64,000 nt of DNA from Thiomargarita sp. (lineage in GTDB: Bacteria > Pseudomonadota > Gammaproteobacteria > Beggiatoales > Beggiatoaceae), in assembly GCA_020726335.1 (NCBI GenBank), contig DYSU01000002.1, positions 1 through 64,000 of the forward strand, in the 5' to 3' direction. Both the position numbers and the translations under genes were made by a program. How positions within the stretch are numbered: the stretch's first letter is position 1; each line of letters opens with the position of its first letter. A model generated the notes under the pieces. The model saw only the letters and a program-made list of their open reading frames with translations. It was not told the DNA's origin and ran no database searches. Of this stretch, positions 10,115 through 22,620 are shown one piece after another.

Positions 10115-11374
10115 TTATTTCACAAAATCAGACAATTGTTTGGCAACGGCCATTTTTTTCAGCACCACATAATCGGGCAAGCCGTTTTTATACGGCGGAT
10201 AATCTTCGCCCGTGATCAAAGGTTGCAAATAATCGCGGCACAATGAGGTGATACCAAAACCATCTTCGGTGATGAATTCACGCGGCATCATTTTTTCGAC
10301 GTTGGCGACATCGGCTAAATTGGCAGAGCCGACTTCCCACGCATAAGGCGCGTCAGACGTGCGCACAATGGTGGGCATCACGGCGTTTTTGCCTGCCAAG
10401 GCCAATTCAACGGCGGCTTGTCCCATTGCATAGGCTTGTTCCACATCAGATTTGGAAGCCAAGTGGCGGCCTGCGCGTTGCAGATAATCGGCCACTGCCC
10501 AATGGAATTTATAGCCCAATGCGTCTTTGACCATGTTGGCGACCACAGGGGCGGCTCCGCCCAATTGGGCATGACCGAAAGAATCGCGGGTGCCTTGTTC
10601 GGCCAAAAAGCGACCGTCAGGCCATTTCACGCCTTCAGACACCACAATTGACACATAACCAAAGGTTTCCACTTTTTCTTTGACTGTGGCCAAGAATTTG
10701 TCTTGGTCAAAATCAATTTCAGGGAACAAAATGACAATCGGCAATTCGTTGTCTTCGGTTGATGCCATGCCACCTGCAGCGGCAATCCAACCTGCATGTC
10801 TACCCATGACTTCCAAGACAAACACTTTGGTGGAGGTTTTGGCCATGGATGCCACGTCAAAACTGGCTTCTTGGGTGGCCACCGCGATGTATTTAGCCAC
10901 AGAGCCAAACCCCGGGCAGTTGTCGGTAATCGGTAAATCGTTGTCTACGGTTTTAGGCACATGAATCGCTTGAATGGGGAAGCCCATTTTTTCGGATAAT
11001 TGCGACACTTTCAAACAAGTGTCCGCCGAATCACCCCCGCCGTTATAGAAAAAATAACCGATGTTGTGGGTTTTGAAGACTTCAATTAAACGTTCGTATT
11101 CGGCTTTGTTGTTTTCCAAACTTTTTAATTTGAAACGGCAAGAACCGAAAGCCCCTGAAGGGGTGTGGCGTAAAGCGGCGATGTCGGCATCAGATTCTTG
11201 ATTGGTGTCGATTAAATCTTCAGTCAACGCACCGATAATCCCGTTGCGGCCTGCATAAACATTGGCGATTTTGTCTTTGTGTTGGCGTGTGGTTTGAATA
11301 ACACCGCAGGCAGATGCGTTGATCACGGCAGTGACCCCGCCAGATTGGGCATAAAAAGCATTTTTAGCTGTCAT
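10115..11374 (-). CDS. pfp: Pyrophosphate-dependent 6-phosphofructokinase
   Basis: This enzyme interconverts fructose 6-phosphate and fructose 1,6-bisphosphate using PPi in place of ATP, and works in both directions. The 419-residue protein shows NGGGDSADT at 111-119, with Asp where ATP-dependent enzymes have Gly, and PKTVDND at 140-146, where the Lys also marks PPi specificity. MGRHAGW and the sugar-phosphate region follow in normal order. The ATG is preceded by GAGGAG. It lies between a small unknown gene and hppA, all on the minus strand with gaps of 27 and 14 bases. The pfp-hppA pairing is known from methanotrophs and some autotrophs. No ATP-dependent pfkA is in the window. Confidence 0.95.
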   Translation of the reverse strand: MTAKNAFYAQSGGVTAVINASACGVIQTTRQHKDKIANVYAGRNGIIGALTEDLIDTNQESDADIAALRHTPSGAFGSCRFKLKSLENNKAEYERLIEVFKTHNIGYFFYNGGGDSADTCLKVSQLSEKMGFPIQAIHVPKTVDNDLPITDNCPGFGSVAKYIAVATQEASFDVASMAKTSTKVFVLEVMGRHAGWIAAAGGMASTEDNELPIVILFPEIDFDQDKFLATVKEKVETFGYVSIVVSEGVKWPDGRFLAEQGTRDSFGHAQLGGAAPVVANMVKDALGYKFHWAVADYLQRAGRHLASKSDVEQAYAMGQAAVELALAGKNAVMPTIVRTSDAPYAWEVGSANLADVANVEKMMPREFITEDGFGITSLCRDYLQPLITGEDYPPYKNGLPDYVVLKKMAVAKQLSDFVK

Positions 11375-11401
11375 TAAACAATAAACTCCTCTATAGTCAG
11401 G

Positions 11402-11758
11402 TCAAAGGTTGGGTAGTCTTTGCAGTGGTTCTTTCAACACATGGTCGGCTTGGGTTTGTAATAATCGGGTGACACATTCGGCGATGTTGTCGTATTCGTA
11501 AGTGCCTGTGCCGTATTGTTGAAAACCGCGATAAAAAAACTGGCAACGGTAGCGTTCAGGCTGTGTTTTGAACACCACAAAATGGACATCATTCACCTGC
11601 CAAACCACCACAGGGCAGGGGGTTAATTCACGGTGTTCAGGGCGCAAGCGAATGTCAGAATCACCCAATTGAATCTCAATTTCTCTGCCGTAACGTTCTT
11701 TCAAGGTGTTGTTAATCACCCACAATTCACTGTCATTAAAATCAGATGGTTTGCTCAT
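11402..11758 (-). CDS. Conserved-looking small protein of unknown function, upstream of pfp
   Basis: A 118-residue protein starting MSKPSDFNDSELWVINNTL, with no signal peptide or membrane helix, so probably cytoplasmic. The middle alternates short strands (PVVVWQVNDVHFVVFKT) and a cysteine/aromatic segment (YRCQFFYRGFQQYG), suggesting a compact alpha/beta fold. I do not recognise the family. The frame is open further upstream to 11824, but the ATG at 11758 gives a cleaner start; neither has a strong Shine-Dalgarno. It ends 27 bases before pfp and is probably co-transcribed with pfp and hppA, which makes a role tied to PPi metabolism or its regulation possible, though nothing in the sequence proves it. 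Confidence 0.6.
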   Translation of the reverse strand: MSKPSDFNDSELWVINNTLKERYGREIEIQLGDSDIRLRPEHRELTPCPVVVWQVNDVHFVVFKTQPERYRCQFFYRGFQQYGTGTYEYDNIAECVTRLLQTQADHVLKEPLQRLPNL

Positions 11759-11861
11759 GGCCGCCAGCTTAAACGGAAGTTTGTCCCTGTGCCACATATA
11801 TCTTTTAATATTGGCATAAACCATCCCAGGGGCTTGCGCAATGTTTTACGTTGTCCATCAT

Positions 11862-12521
11862 TCATTTAGCTTGCGGACTTTGCACCACTTGGTCGCGCAA
11901 ATAAACAGGGCGACAACGGGCCGCAGTGCAAGGTGGATTATGTGCCAACGGCAAGGCCAGCGTCAACATGTCTTGCGCCAAAGGATAAACAGCGGACAAC
12001 GTGGGCATGGTGTGCGTGTGGGGATAAACCGCCCAACCGTTGCCCACCGCCGTCCACTCACCTGATGGATAAATCACCGATTCGGGGTTAATCACTTGTT
12101 CGGCTTGCACTTTTTGCATCAAGCCTGCGTCATCGGCTTGATACACGCCCCAATAAATTTGATTCATGCGCGCATCCAACGCGACCAAGACGTTGCGCGC
12201 ATGGTGTAAGCGATAAGCCGCTTGCGCCATCGCCGCCAAATCAGAGATGGGAATCACGGGCAAATCAGCCGCAAACGCAATGCCTTGGGTCACACCGCAA
12301 GCGATGCGCAAGCCTGTGAAACTGCCCGGCCCTTGGCCAAACACCAGCGCGGTTAAATCCGTGGGTTTGAGTTGGGCATCACGCAACAACCGGTCAATCA
12401 TGGGCAAAATCAAATCGCTGTGGCCGCGTGGCGTTCTTTCGGCCAATGCGCTGATTTGCCCTTGGTTGTAGAGTGCGCAAGAACACCCGTCGGTGGCCGT
12501 GTCTAAAGCCAACAACCGCAT
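11862..12521 (-). CDS. tsaB: tRNA threonylcarbamoyladenosine biosynthesis protein TsaB
   Basis: TsaB is the scaffold partner of TsaD and TsaE in making the t6A modification at position 37 of tRNAs that read ANN codons. The 219-residue length is normal. The start [18 protein letters not shown] is the ASKHA-type phosphate-1 segment, followed by RGHSDLILPMIDRLL and the hallmark FGQGPGSFTGLRIACGVTQG. The zinc and ATP ligands of TsaD are absent, as expected for TsaB. Its ATG overlaps the prfA stop by one base (TGATG), so translation is coupled. The pairing with prfA is not the common arrangement. Confidence 0.95.
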   Translation of the reverse strand: MRLLALDTATDGCSCALYNQGQISALAERTPRGHSDLILPMIDRLLRDAQLKPTDLTALVFGQGPGSFTGLRIACGVTQGIAFAADLPVIPISDLAAMAQAAYRLHHARNVLVALDARMNQIYWGVYQADDAGLMQKVQAEQVINPESVIYPSGEWTAVGNGWAVYPHTHTMPTLSAVYPLAQDMLTLALPLAHNPPCTAARCRPVYLRDQVVQSPQAK

Positions 12522-13603
12522 CAGCTTGCCATCTCAGCCAGTTGGTCGGCTTGGTGTTCGCGCACCAACGGGTCTATTAACGCATTTAAATCGCCGTTCA
12601 TGATTTCCGCCAAACGGTACAGCGTCAGGTTGATGCGGTGGTCGGTGATACGTCCTTGCGGGTAGTTGTATGTGCGAATGCGTTCAGAACGGTCGCCGCT
12701 GCCCACCAAGTTGCGCCGTGTGCTGGCTTGTTGTTCGCGTTGTTTTTCTTGTTCGGCGCGCAATAATTTGGCTTGCAACAGCGACATCGCCCGCGCTTTG
12801 TTTTTGTGTTGGGAACGCTCATCTTGGCATTCCACCACGGTGTTGGTGGGCAAATGGGTGATGCGAATGGCTGAATCGGTTTTGTTGACGTGCTGGCCGC
12901 CTGCGCCCGAGGCGCGAAAAGTATCAATGCGTAAATCATTGGAATTGATGGTAATTTCATCGATTTCATCGACTTCGGGCATCACCGCAACCGTGCAAGC
13001 AGAGGTGTGAACCCGCCCTTGGGTTTCGGTTTCGGGAACACGTTGTACGCGATGACCGCCTGATTCAAATTTGAAGCGTGAATAAGCGGCGTTGCCGATG
13101 ATGCGGGTGATGACTTCTTTATAGCCGCCGTGTTCGCCCAAGCTTTCGCTTAAAATTTCCACTTGCCAGCGTTGTTGTTCAGCGTAGCGCAAATACATTT
13201 TGAGCAAATCGCCTGCGAAAATGGCCGCTTCGTCGCCGCCTGTGCCGGCGCGGATTTCTAAAAAAGTGTTGTGGCTGTCGTCGGGGTCTTTGGGCAATAA
13301 CAGCAGTTGTAATTCACTGTTGAGTTGTTCTGCTTCATCTTGGGCTTGGTTGAGTTCTTCTTCGGCCAAGGCGCGCATGTCTTCGTCAGGGTCTTTGAGC
13401 AGTTCTTTGGCGTTTTCAATCGCTTTTTGAATTTGTTGATAACGGTGAAAATGTTGCGCCACAGGCTCTAATTCAGCATATTCAATGGAAAGTTCTCTGA
13501 ATTTATTTTGGTTGCCGATCACGTCGGGATCAGATAATAATACCCCCAATTCTTCAAATCTATCGGCTAAATGGTCTAATTTTTGGTAAATCGATGCTTT
13601 CAT
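12521..13603 (-). CDS. prfA: Peptide chain release factor 1
   Basis: RF1 reads UAA and UAG in the ribosomal A site and triggers release of the finished chain. The 360-residue protein has the peptidyl-hydrolysis motif [15 protein letters not shown] and the codon-recognition loop [10 protein letters not shown], whose PxT tripeptide distinguishes RF1 from RF2 (SPF). The Gln of GGQ is the usual target of PrmC methylation. In most relatives prfA lies between hemA and prmC; here neither is present and tsaB follows by one-base overlap. The ATG at 13603 starts [19 protein letters not shown], a normal RF1 N-terminus. Confidence 0.98.
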   Translation of the reverse strand: MKASIYQKLDHLADRFEELGVLLSDPDVIGNQNKFRELSIEYAELEPVAQHFHRYQQIQKAIENAKELLKDPDEDMRALAEEELNQAQDEAEQLNSELQLLLLPKDPDDSHNTFLEIRAGTGGDEAAIFAGDLLKMYLRYAEQQRWQVEILSESLGEHGGYKEVITRIIGNAAYSRFKFESGGHRVQRVPETETQGRVHTSACTVAVMPEVDEIDEITINSNDLRIDTFRASGAGGQHVNKTDSAIRITHLPTNTVVECQDERSQHKNKARAMSLLQAKLLRAEQEKQREQQASTRRNLVGSGDRSERIRTYNYPQGRITDHRINLTLYRLAEIMNGDLNALIDPLVREHQADQLAEMAS

Positions 13604-13669
13604 GCCTGTGCCGTTGCTGTGTCAAACCTGCGGCATTTTAAATTTTATTGGGCTTAATAGCAATCTAAC

Positions 13670-15163
13670 TTAGGGGTTTTGTTGTAATGGCAAATAGATT
13701 TCAAATACGCTGCCTTGACCTTGTTGGCTGTTGACTTCAATGCGACCGCCCATCATTTCAACAAAACGTTTGCTGATGACCAAACCCAAACCCGTACCGC
13801 CATATTTGCGGGTAATAGATTGATCGGCTTGAATAAAAGGATTGAATAATTTATTAATTTGCGCGCCAGTCATGCCAACCCCTGTGTCTTGAATGGACAA
13901 ATGCAAACAATGGTTGGCTTGGGCATATAAGGTGATTTCGCCGTTTTCAGTGAATTTATTGGCATTGCTGAGTAAATTCAATAAAATTTGGCGCATTTTA
14001 ATCACATCCAATTCAATCATGCCCAAGTTTTTTTCATAATGAGGCAATAATTTATTGCCTTTTTGGCGAATCAAGGGATAAATAGTGGCCACCACATCAT
14101 CCAACAACGCGCTTAACGGATAGTGTTCCAAATACAATTCCATTCTGCCCGCTTCAATTTTGGATAAATTCAATAAGTCATTGACTACATTCAATAAATG
14201 ATGGCCTGCATGGTGGATTTTGTCGATGTCATTGGCAATGCTTTTATCCGTCAATAAATTGGCATCTTCTTGGATGATTTCGCTATAACCAATGATAGCG
14301 TTCAGCGGGGTGCGCAGTTCATGGCTCATATTGGCTAAAAATTCTGATTTGGCTTTGTTGGCATCATCGGCCAATTGGCGTTTGTGGTGTAATTCCCAAT
14401 TAGATTGTTCCAGTTTATAACGAATGGCTTTTAATTCTGTGTGGGTATCTGACATTTTTCTGTTGTATATCAAGGCATTATAATAAACCAAATAAAATAT
14501 GCCCACCGCCAGCAATAAAACAAGAAAGCCCAATAACAACATGCTGTTTTTGGCGTGTTGGTATTGATTTTCAATTTGCGCCACCGCTTCTTTGGCGTTT
14601 TTTTCTTGTAATTCAGTTAGTTGAGATAATTTGTTTAGCAGCGAGTTACGCGCTTTTAAGGTACGGTTTAATATCAATTGCACGGTTTGCGTTTCGTCCC
14701 ATAAAAAAGCATTGATGGCTTCTTCATGCAATGGGCGGCTAATGCGAATTTCTCGGTCTAAATCCGCAATGATGTGTTTTTCTGTGTCAGATAAGGGCAG
14801 ACTGAGCAATTCTTTACGCGCTTTGGCATAATGCCCTGCTTGGTTGTCAAATAAAATTAAGACATCTTCTTTATCAACTTGTTGTTCTAACAACAAAAAT
14901 TGCAATAATAAATAACCGCGTTGGCGCACTGCGCTGGCCATTTGGTGGCTTAATTGTAATTTAACACTGCCTTCTATGACCATCTGCTCTGAGGTATTTT
15001 TTATTTTTTGCAAATAATGCAGACTCACCACAATGATGCAAACAATCAACACTGAGCTAAAAATGAAGCCCAAGCGCATCAATCTCAATGAATGCTTTTG
15101 CACCATTTCAGCGGGTTCTTTTGAATGATTTAAATAAAACATGGGGTTAACTGTATTGACCAA
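13670..15163 (-). CDS. Membrane sensor histidine kinase (four-helix sensor, HisKA, HATPase)
   Basis: The 497-residue protein has transmembrane helices at about 31-50 and 208-230 with a mostly helical periplasmic domain between them, resembling four-helix-bundle sensors. A coiled coil leads into the HisKA domain with [18 protein letters not shown]; His 281 is the phosphorylation site. The ATPase domain has the N box ([12 protein letters not shown]), G1 (DTGVGM) and G2 (GGTGLGL). There is no receiver or Hpt domain and no response regulator gene next to it, so it is an orphan. The chosen TTG start has AAGG seven bases upstream; an ATG at 15142 is an alternative. It is divergent from comEC with about 40 bases between. 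The signal sensed is unknown. Confidence 0.9.
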   Translation of the reverse strand: MVNTVNPMFYLNHSKEPAEMVQKHSLRLMRLGFIFSSVLIVCIIVVSLHYLQKIKNTSEQMVIEGSVKLQLSHQMASAVRQRGYLLLQFLLLEQQVDKEDVLILFDNQAGHYAKARKELLSLPLSDTEKHIIADLDREIRISRPLHEEAINAFLWDETQTVQLILNRTLKARNSLLNKLSQLTELQEKNAKEAVAQIENQYQHAKNSMLLLGFLVLLLAVGIFYLVYYNALIYNRKMSDTHTELKAIRYKLEQSNWELHHKRQLADDANKAKSEFLANMSHELRTPLNAIIGYSEIIQEDANLLTDKSIANDIDKIHHAGHHLLNVVNDLLNLSKIEAGRMELYLEHYPLSALLDDVVATIYPLIRQKGNKLLPHYEKNLGMIELDVIKMRQILLNLLSNANKFTENGEITLYAQANHCLHLSIQDTGVGMTGAQINKLFNPFIQADQSITRKYGGTGLGLVISKRFVEMMGGRIEVNSQQGQGSVFEIYLPLQQNP

Positions 15164-15205
15164 GCCAATACCTTGTTTCCTTTAATACGGGTTTAAATTG
15201 AACAA

Positions 15206-19027
<3,822 letters not shown>

Positions 19028-20212
19028 CTATTGTGCAGGTGGGTTAACCGTTTGGCCTGAAGTTAGACCGGGGGCGGGTTTGTCAACAATCAATTCTTTT
19101 TCTCGCAAGCCCGATAAAATGGTGATTTCGCCCGTGGGCAATGTTTCACCGATGCGAATCATGCGTAAACTGGTTTGTTGATTGTTATCAATCACATACA
19201 CCATGGGCAACCCACCGCGCCAGACAATGGATGAGGCAGGAATCACAGGATAATTGTTGATGGCCGCATGGGTGTCGTTCAAGCGAATTTCAGCATACGT
19301 TCCCGCCGAAGCCTTGGTGCTGGGCGGCAAATCAAATTCAACCCGCACGGTGTGGCGGTTGGTGTCGGCCACAGGGAAAATAGTGGCCACTTTCACATTG
19401 ACTTCGCCTTCGCTGACATCCAGTTTGGCCAAAACATTGTCGCCCTCTTTGAGGTTATGCACCAAGCGCGCAGGAATGTCGGCAACCACTTGCAATGCTT
19501 TGGTGTCAGCAAATTCCAACATCGGTTGACCGGGTTGTACCGTGTCGCCCACTTCCACCAATTTTTTGACAATCACACCATCAAACGGCGCGAGTGTGCG
19601 GGTGTCACGCAAATTGGCATCAATTTGTTGAATTTCAGCGTAAATTTGCATGGTGTGTTGGCGCGCTTGTTCCATTTGAGAGCGTCGTTGTTCAATATCG
19701 GCGTACCGTTCGGTATCGGTGTCGCGTGTTCCCATCATATCAGCCATGGGGTTGGTCATCACTTGGTCAAACATATTGGGCATACCCATGCCACCGGGTG
19801 CATTTTGCGAAGTGCTGGGCGAGGAAAGTTGTCGTTGATGTTGAACGCTGGCGTTATACCATGCCGCATTGGCTGAAGCCAGTTGACTTTCTGCCGCACG
19901 GCGTTTGGCCAATAAAGCTTCCGTATTCAACACCACCAACACATTTTGGTGTTTGAAACGGTCACCTTCTTTGCCCGCAATTTGCAACACCCGACCGGGC
20001 ATTTGTGCAGATAAGGTTGAACTGTATTTAGGCGCGACCGTGCCACCGATGGTGACATAATTGCCCACAAAACTGGTTTGTACGGGGACAACAAGGTTAT
20101 TTTTTTGTGTTTCGACATGATCAGTGGTGGCAACACTGTGTGCCAACGGGGCAAACCAACCGAAGCCGAATAAAGCGAAGAAACAAATATATAATTTTTT
20201 TTTCACTGGCAT
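19028..20212 (-). CDS. Orphan periplasmic adaptor (membrane fusion protein) with Met-rich hairpin
   Basis: The 394-residue protein is a secreted adaptor of the RND efflux type. It has a signal peptide (KLYICFFALFGFGWFAPLAHS), a biotinyl-lipoyl domain split around an alpha-helical hairpin (start AQMPGRVLQIAGKEGDRFK; return TLAPFDGVIVKKLVEVGDTV), and beta-barrel and membrane-proximal domains after it. At residues 142-160, in the tip region of the hairpin, seven of 19 residues are Met, including MGMPNMF and MADMMG. No inner-membrane pump or outer-membrane channel gene is near; guaB follows directly. The Met cluster could bind copper or silver, or be a partner contact; this is inference. A TATAAT promoter element and a palindrome lie upstream. 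Confidence 0.85.
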   Translation of the reverse strand: MPVKKKLYICFFALFGFGWFAPLAHSVATTDHVETQKNNLVVPVQTSFVGNYVTIGGTVAPKYSSTLSAQMPGRVLQIAGKEGDRFKHQNVLVVLNTEALLAKRRAAESQLASANAAWYNASVQHQRQLSSPSTSQNAPGGMGMPNMFDQVMTNPMADMMGTRDTDTERYADIEQRRSQMEQARQHTMQIYAEIQQIDANLRDTRTLAPFDGVIVKKLVEVGDTVQPGQPMLEFADTKALQVVADIPARLVHNLKEGDNVLAKLDVSEGEVNVKVATIFPVADTNRHTVRVEFDLPPSTKASAGTYAEIRLNDTHAAINNYPVIPASSIVWRGGLPMVYVIDNNQQTSLRMIRIGETLPTGEITILSGLREKELIVDKPAPGLTSGQTVNPPAQ

Positions 20213-20246
20213 GGTACAAGGGGTCCTATGGGTTAAAATTGCTGGT

Positions 20247-20266
20247 ATTATAGTCTGTCTGACAGA
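20247..20266 (-). promoter_or_regulatory. Minus-strand -10 element with adjoining palindrome, upstream of adaptor-guaB
   Basis: On the minus strand TATAAT occupies 20247-20252. Immediately upstream, at 20254-20266, lies a perfect inverted repeat TCTGTC-T-GACAGA, which would sit between the -35 and -10 boxes and could be a repressor operator. No clear TTGACA box is visible at the right distance. Confidence 0.4.
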
Positions 20267-20357
20267 AAGAATTTAGCCTTTTTTATCGCGCACAGGCCAT
20301 AAAATAGGGGGCTGAAAGTCCACATAGACCTGCTTAATCCATCATCGGAGAGGAAAG

Positions 20358-20825
20358 ATGAAGTATTTTATATGCTTGTGTTTGTTGTGGCCGATGATGG
20401 CCACCCATGCAGGAGAATTGACCCAAGACGGTCGCAGCCTGTTGTACCCCGCTTCTGAAGATTATGCCACCACGGTGGAAAACATCAAAATGGCCATTGC
20501 TGACCAAGGCTTGAATGTCAGCAACACCTTGCACATCAGTGACATGCTCAACCGCACCGCCAAAGATTTGGACATTAAAAAAAACATATTTCTTCAAGCC
20601 GAATCCATTGAATTTTGCAGTGCGCGCTGGTCGCACCAAATGATTCAACTTAACCCCTTGAATTTAAACGTTTGCCCCTTCACCATTGCCGTTTTTATCA
20701 AAACCGATGAACCACAACAAGTTTATGTGGCCTTTACCCAACCTGAATTGCTCAACGATAACGGCCAAAAACTGACCCAAGAAATCACCGCCGCTTTGCG
20801 TGAGATCGTGGAAAATTCGCTTTAG
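20358..20825 (+). CDS. Secreted DUF302 family protein
   Basis: The 155-residue protein has a signal peptide (YFICLCLLWPMMATHAG), then a domain reading YATTVENIKMAIADQGLNV and later CPFTIAVFIKTDEPQQVYVAF, the helix-then-strands pattern of DUF302, which usually occurs in small proteins of unknown role. Two Cys (FCSARW and NVCPF) are present in the mature part. The ATG follows a very good GGAGAGGAAAG. It is divergent from the adaptor gene, and ubiB follows after 47 bases on the same strand. No catalytic function can be assigned. Confidence 0.75.
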   Translation: MKYFICLCLLWPMMATHAGELTQDGRSLLYPASEDYATTVENIKMAIADQGLNVSNTLHISDMLNRTAKDLDIKKNIFLQAESIEFCSARWSHQMIQLNPLNLNVCPFTIAVFIKTDEPQQVYVAFTQPELLNDNGQKLTQEITAALREIVENSL

Positions 20826-20872
20826 CACCCAACTCACGGTAGAATGGACAGTTTTTTTAACTGTCATTATTC

Positions 20873-22531
20873 ATGTTTTATCCTCGTCAACTGTTTCGCT
20901 TATACAACATCCATCGCATTTTTGTGCGCCATGGTTTTGACCAACTGTTGCCCTTTGTCCGCCATTACCCTTTATTGCGGGTTTTATTGTGGATAACCCC
21001 CGATTATTGGCAACGCGACCTCAGCTTATCGCGTGGTGAACACCTGCGTTTGGCTTTGGAATCCTTGGGGCCGATTTTCATCAAATTTGGCCAAATTCTG
21101 TCCACCCGCCGTGATTTACTGCCCGACGACATCGCCGAATCATTGGCGCGATTACAAGACAAAGTTCAACCCTTCCCCACCGAACAGGTTTACGACATTT
21201 TGCAAACCACTTATCAAAAACCGTTGTCCCAAGTGTTTGCCCAATTTGACCATCATGCGCTGGCCGCCGCTTCCATTGCCCAAGTCCATGCCGCCGTGTT
21301 ACACGATGGCCGCAAAGTGGTGGTCAAAATCGTCCGCCCCAATATTTTGCTCAAAATTCAAAAAGACATTAATGTATTGTATATGTTCGCTAATTTACTG
21401 CAACGTTATTGGTCAGAAGGCAAACGCTTGCACCCTGTTGAAGTGGTGGCCGAATTTGAGAAAGCCTTGCACGATGAACTGGATTTAATGCGCGAAGCGG
21501 GCAATTGCGCCATTCTCAAACGCAATTTCACCGACTCACCGCTGTTGTATGTGCCTGAAGTAATTTGGGAATACACCCGCCAAAAAGTGATGGTCATGGA
21601 GCGCATCCACGGCATTCCCGTGCGCGACATGGCGGCGTTGAAAAAACACGGCATCAATTTCAAAGCCTTGGCCGAAAATGGGGTGGAAACTTTTTTCACC
21701 CAAGTATTCAAATACAATTTTTTCCACGCCGACATGCACCCCGGCAACATTTTCATCGACGATAAAAGCCCGAAAAACAACCCGCGCTACATTGCGGTTG
21801 ATTTTGGCATCATGGGAACGCTGTCACGCGAAGATCAACACTATTTGGCCGAAAACTTTTTGGCCTTTTTCCGCCGTGACTATCGGCGCGTGGCAGAACT
21901 GCATGTGCATTCCGAATGGGTGCCTGCCCACACCCGCATTGAGGAATTTGAAGGCGCAATTCGCAGTGTTTGTGAGCCGATTTTTAACCGCCCGATCAAA
22001 GAAATCTCTTTCGGCTTGTTTTTGCTCAATTTATTTCAAACGGCGCGCCGCTTCGATATGGAAGTGCAACCGCAATTGGTGTTGTTGCAAAAAACCTTGC
22101 TCAACATCGAAGGCTTGGGTCGCCAACTCTATCCCGATCTGGATTTATGGACCACCGCCAAACCGTTTTTGGAACGCTGGATGAAAGAGCAAATCGGCTT
22201 CAGTGCGTTTTTACACAACATGAAAAACAGCGTGCCGCAATGGCTGGAAACGTTGCCGCTTGTGCCTGAACTCAGCCGTGCCGCTTTGTCTCAAATCCAA
22301 CACCAACACCAACAACACAAACAAACTTTAAAAGAAATCAAAGCGTTACGCCAAGAACTGCGACAAGGCAAGCAACAAAAAATTCGTGCCTTGTTGGGCG
22401 GCGCGTTGCTCATCAGCGGCAGCCTGATGTTGTCCATGGGCAATCTATATGTGTATAACCTGCCTTTGCTCGGCACGGTGCTGTCAGTGGCGGGCGCAAC
22501 AATTTTAGTCTTAAATCTGCTAACAAATTGA
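20873..22531 (+). CDS. ubiB: Ubiquinone biosynthesis accessory kinase-like protein UbiB
   Basis: UbiB belongs to the ABC1/ADCK family of atypical kinases and is needed for ubiquinone biosynthesis at the inner membrane. The 552-residue protein shows the family KxGQ motif in FIKFGQILSTRRDLLP, the Ala-rich loop and lysine in AAASIAQVHAA and VVVKIVRP, the catalytic NADMHPGN-like segment (FHADMHPGNIFI) and the metal-binding AVDFGIMGTL. Two transmembrane helices lie at the end, from about 500 onward, as in E. coli. ubiE and ubiJ, its usual neighbours, are absent. recB follows about 90 bases downstream. Confidence 0.97.
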   Translation: MFYPRQLFRLYNIHRIFVRHGFDQLLPFVRHYPLLRVLLWITPDYWQRDLSLSRGEHLRLALESLGPIFIKFGQILSTRRDLLPDDIAESLARLQDKVQPFPTEQVYDILQTTYQKPLSQVFAQFDHHALAAASIAQVHAAVLHDGRKVVVKIVRPNILLKIQKDINVLYMFANLLQRYWSEGKRLHPVEVVAEFEKALHDELDLMREAGNCAILKRNFTDSPLLYVPEVIWEYTRQKVMVMERIHGIPVRDMAALKKHGINFKALAENGVETFFTQVFKYNFFHADMHPGNIFIDDKSPKNNPRYIAVDFGIMGTLSREDQHYLAENFLAFFRRDYRRVAELHVHSEWVPAHTRIEEFEGAIRSVCEPIFNRPIKEISFGLFLLNLFQTARRFDMEVQPQLVLLQKTLLNIEGLGRQLYPDLDLWTTAKPFLERWMKEQIGFSAFLHNMKNSVPQWLETLPLVPELSRAALSQIQHQHQQHKQTLKEIKALRQELRQGKQQKIRALLGGALLISGSLMLSMGNLYVYNLPLLGTVLSVAGATILVLNLLTN

Positions 22532-22620
22532 TTTAATAGAGTTTACTGTTTGAAGGCTTAGGGGTGGCTGTGGTCATAAACGGTGATACAATAACGGCAA
22601 CACAAGCTGTTGGAGGGTAT

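Noticed and set aside
20988-20996. Perfect DnaA box (TGTGGATAA)
   Set aside because: It is inside the ubiB coding sequence, single, with no AT-rich unwinding region, so it is likely chance.
22564-22620. Upstream GTG start of recB
   Set aside because: No Shine-Dalgarno there, while GGAGGG lies just before the ATG at 22621, and the family N-terminus begins after it.
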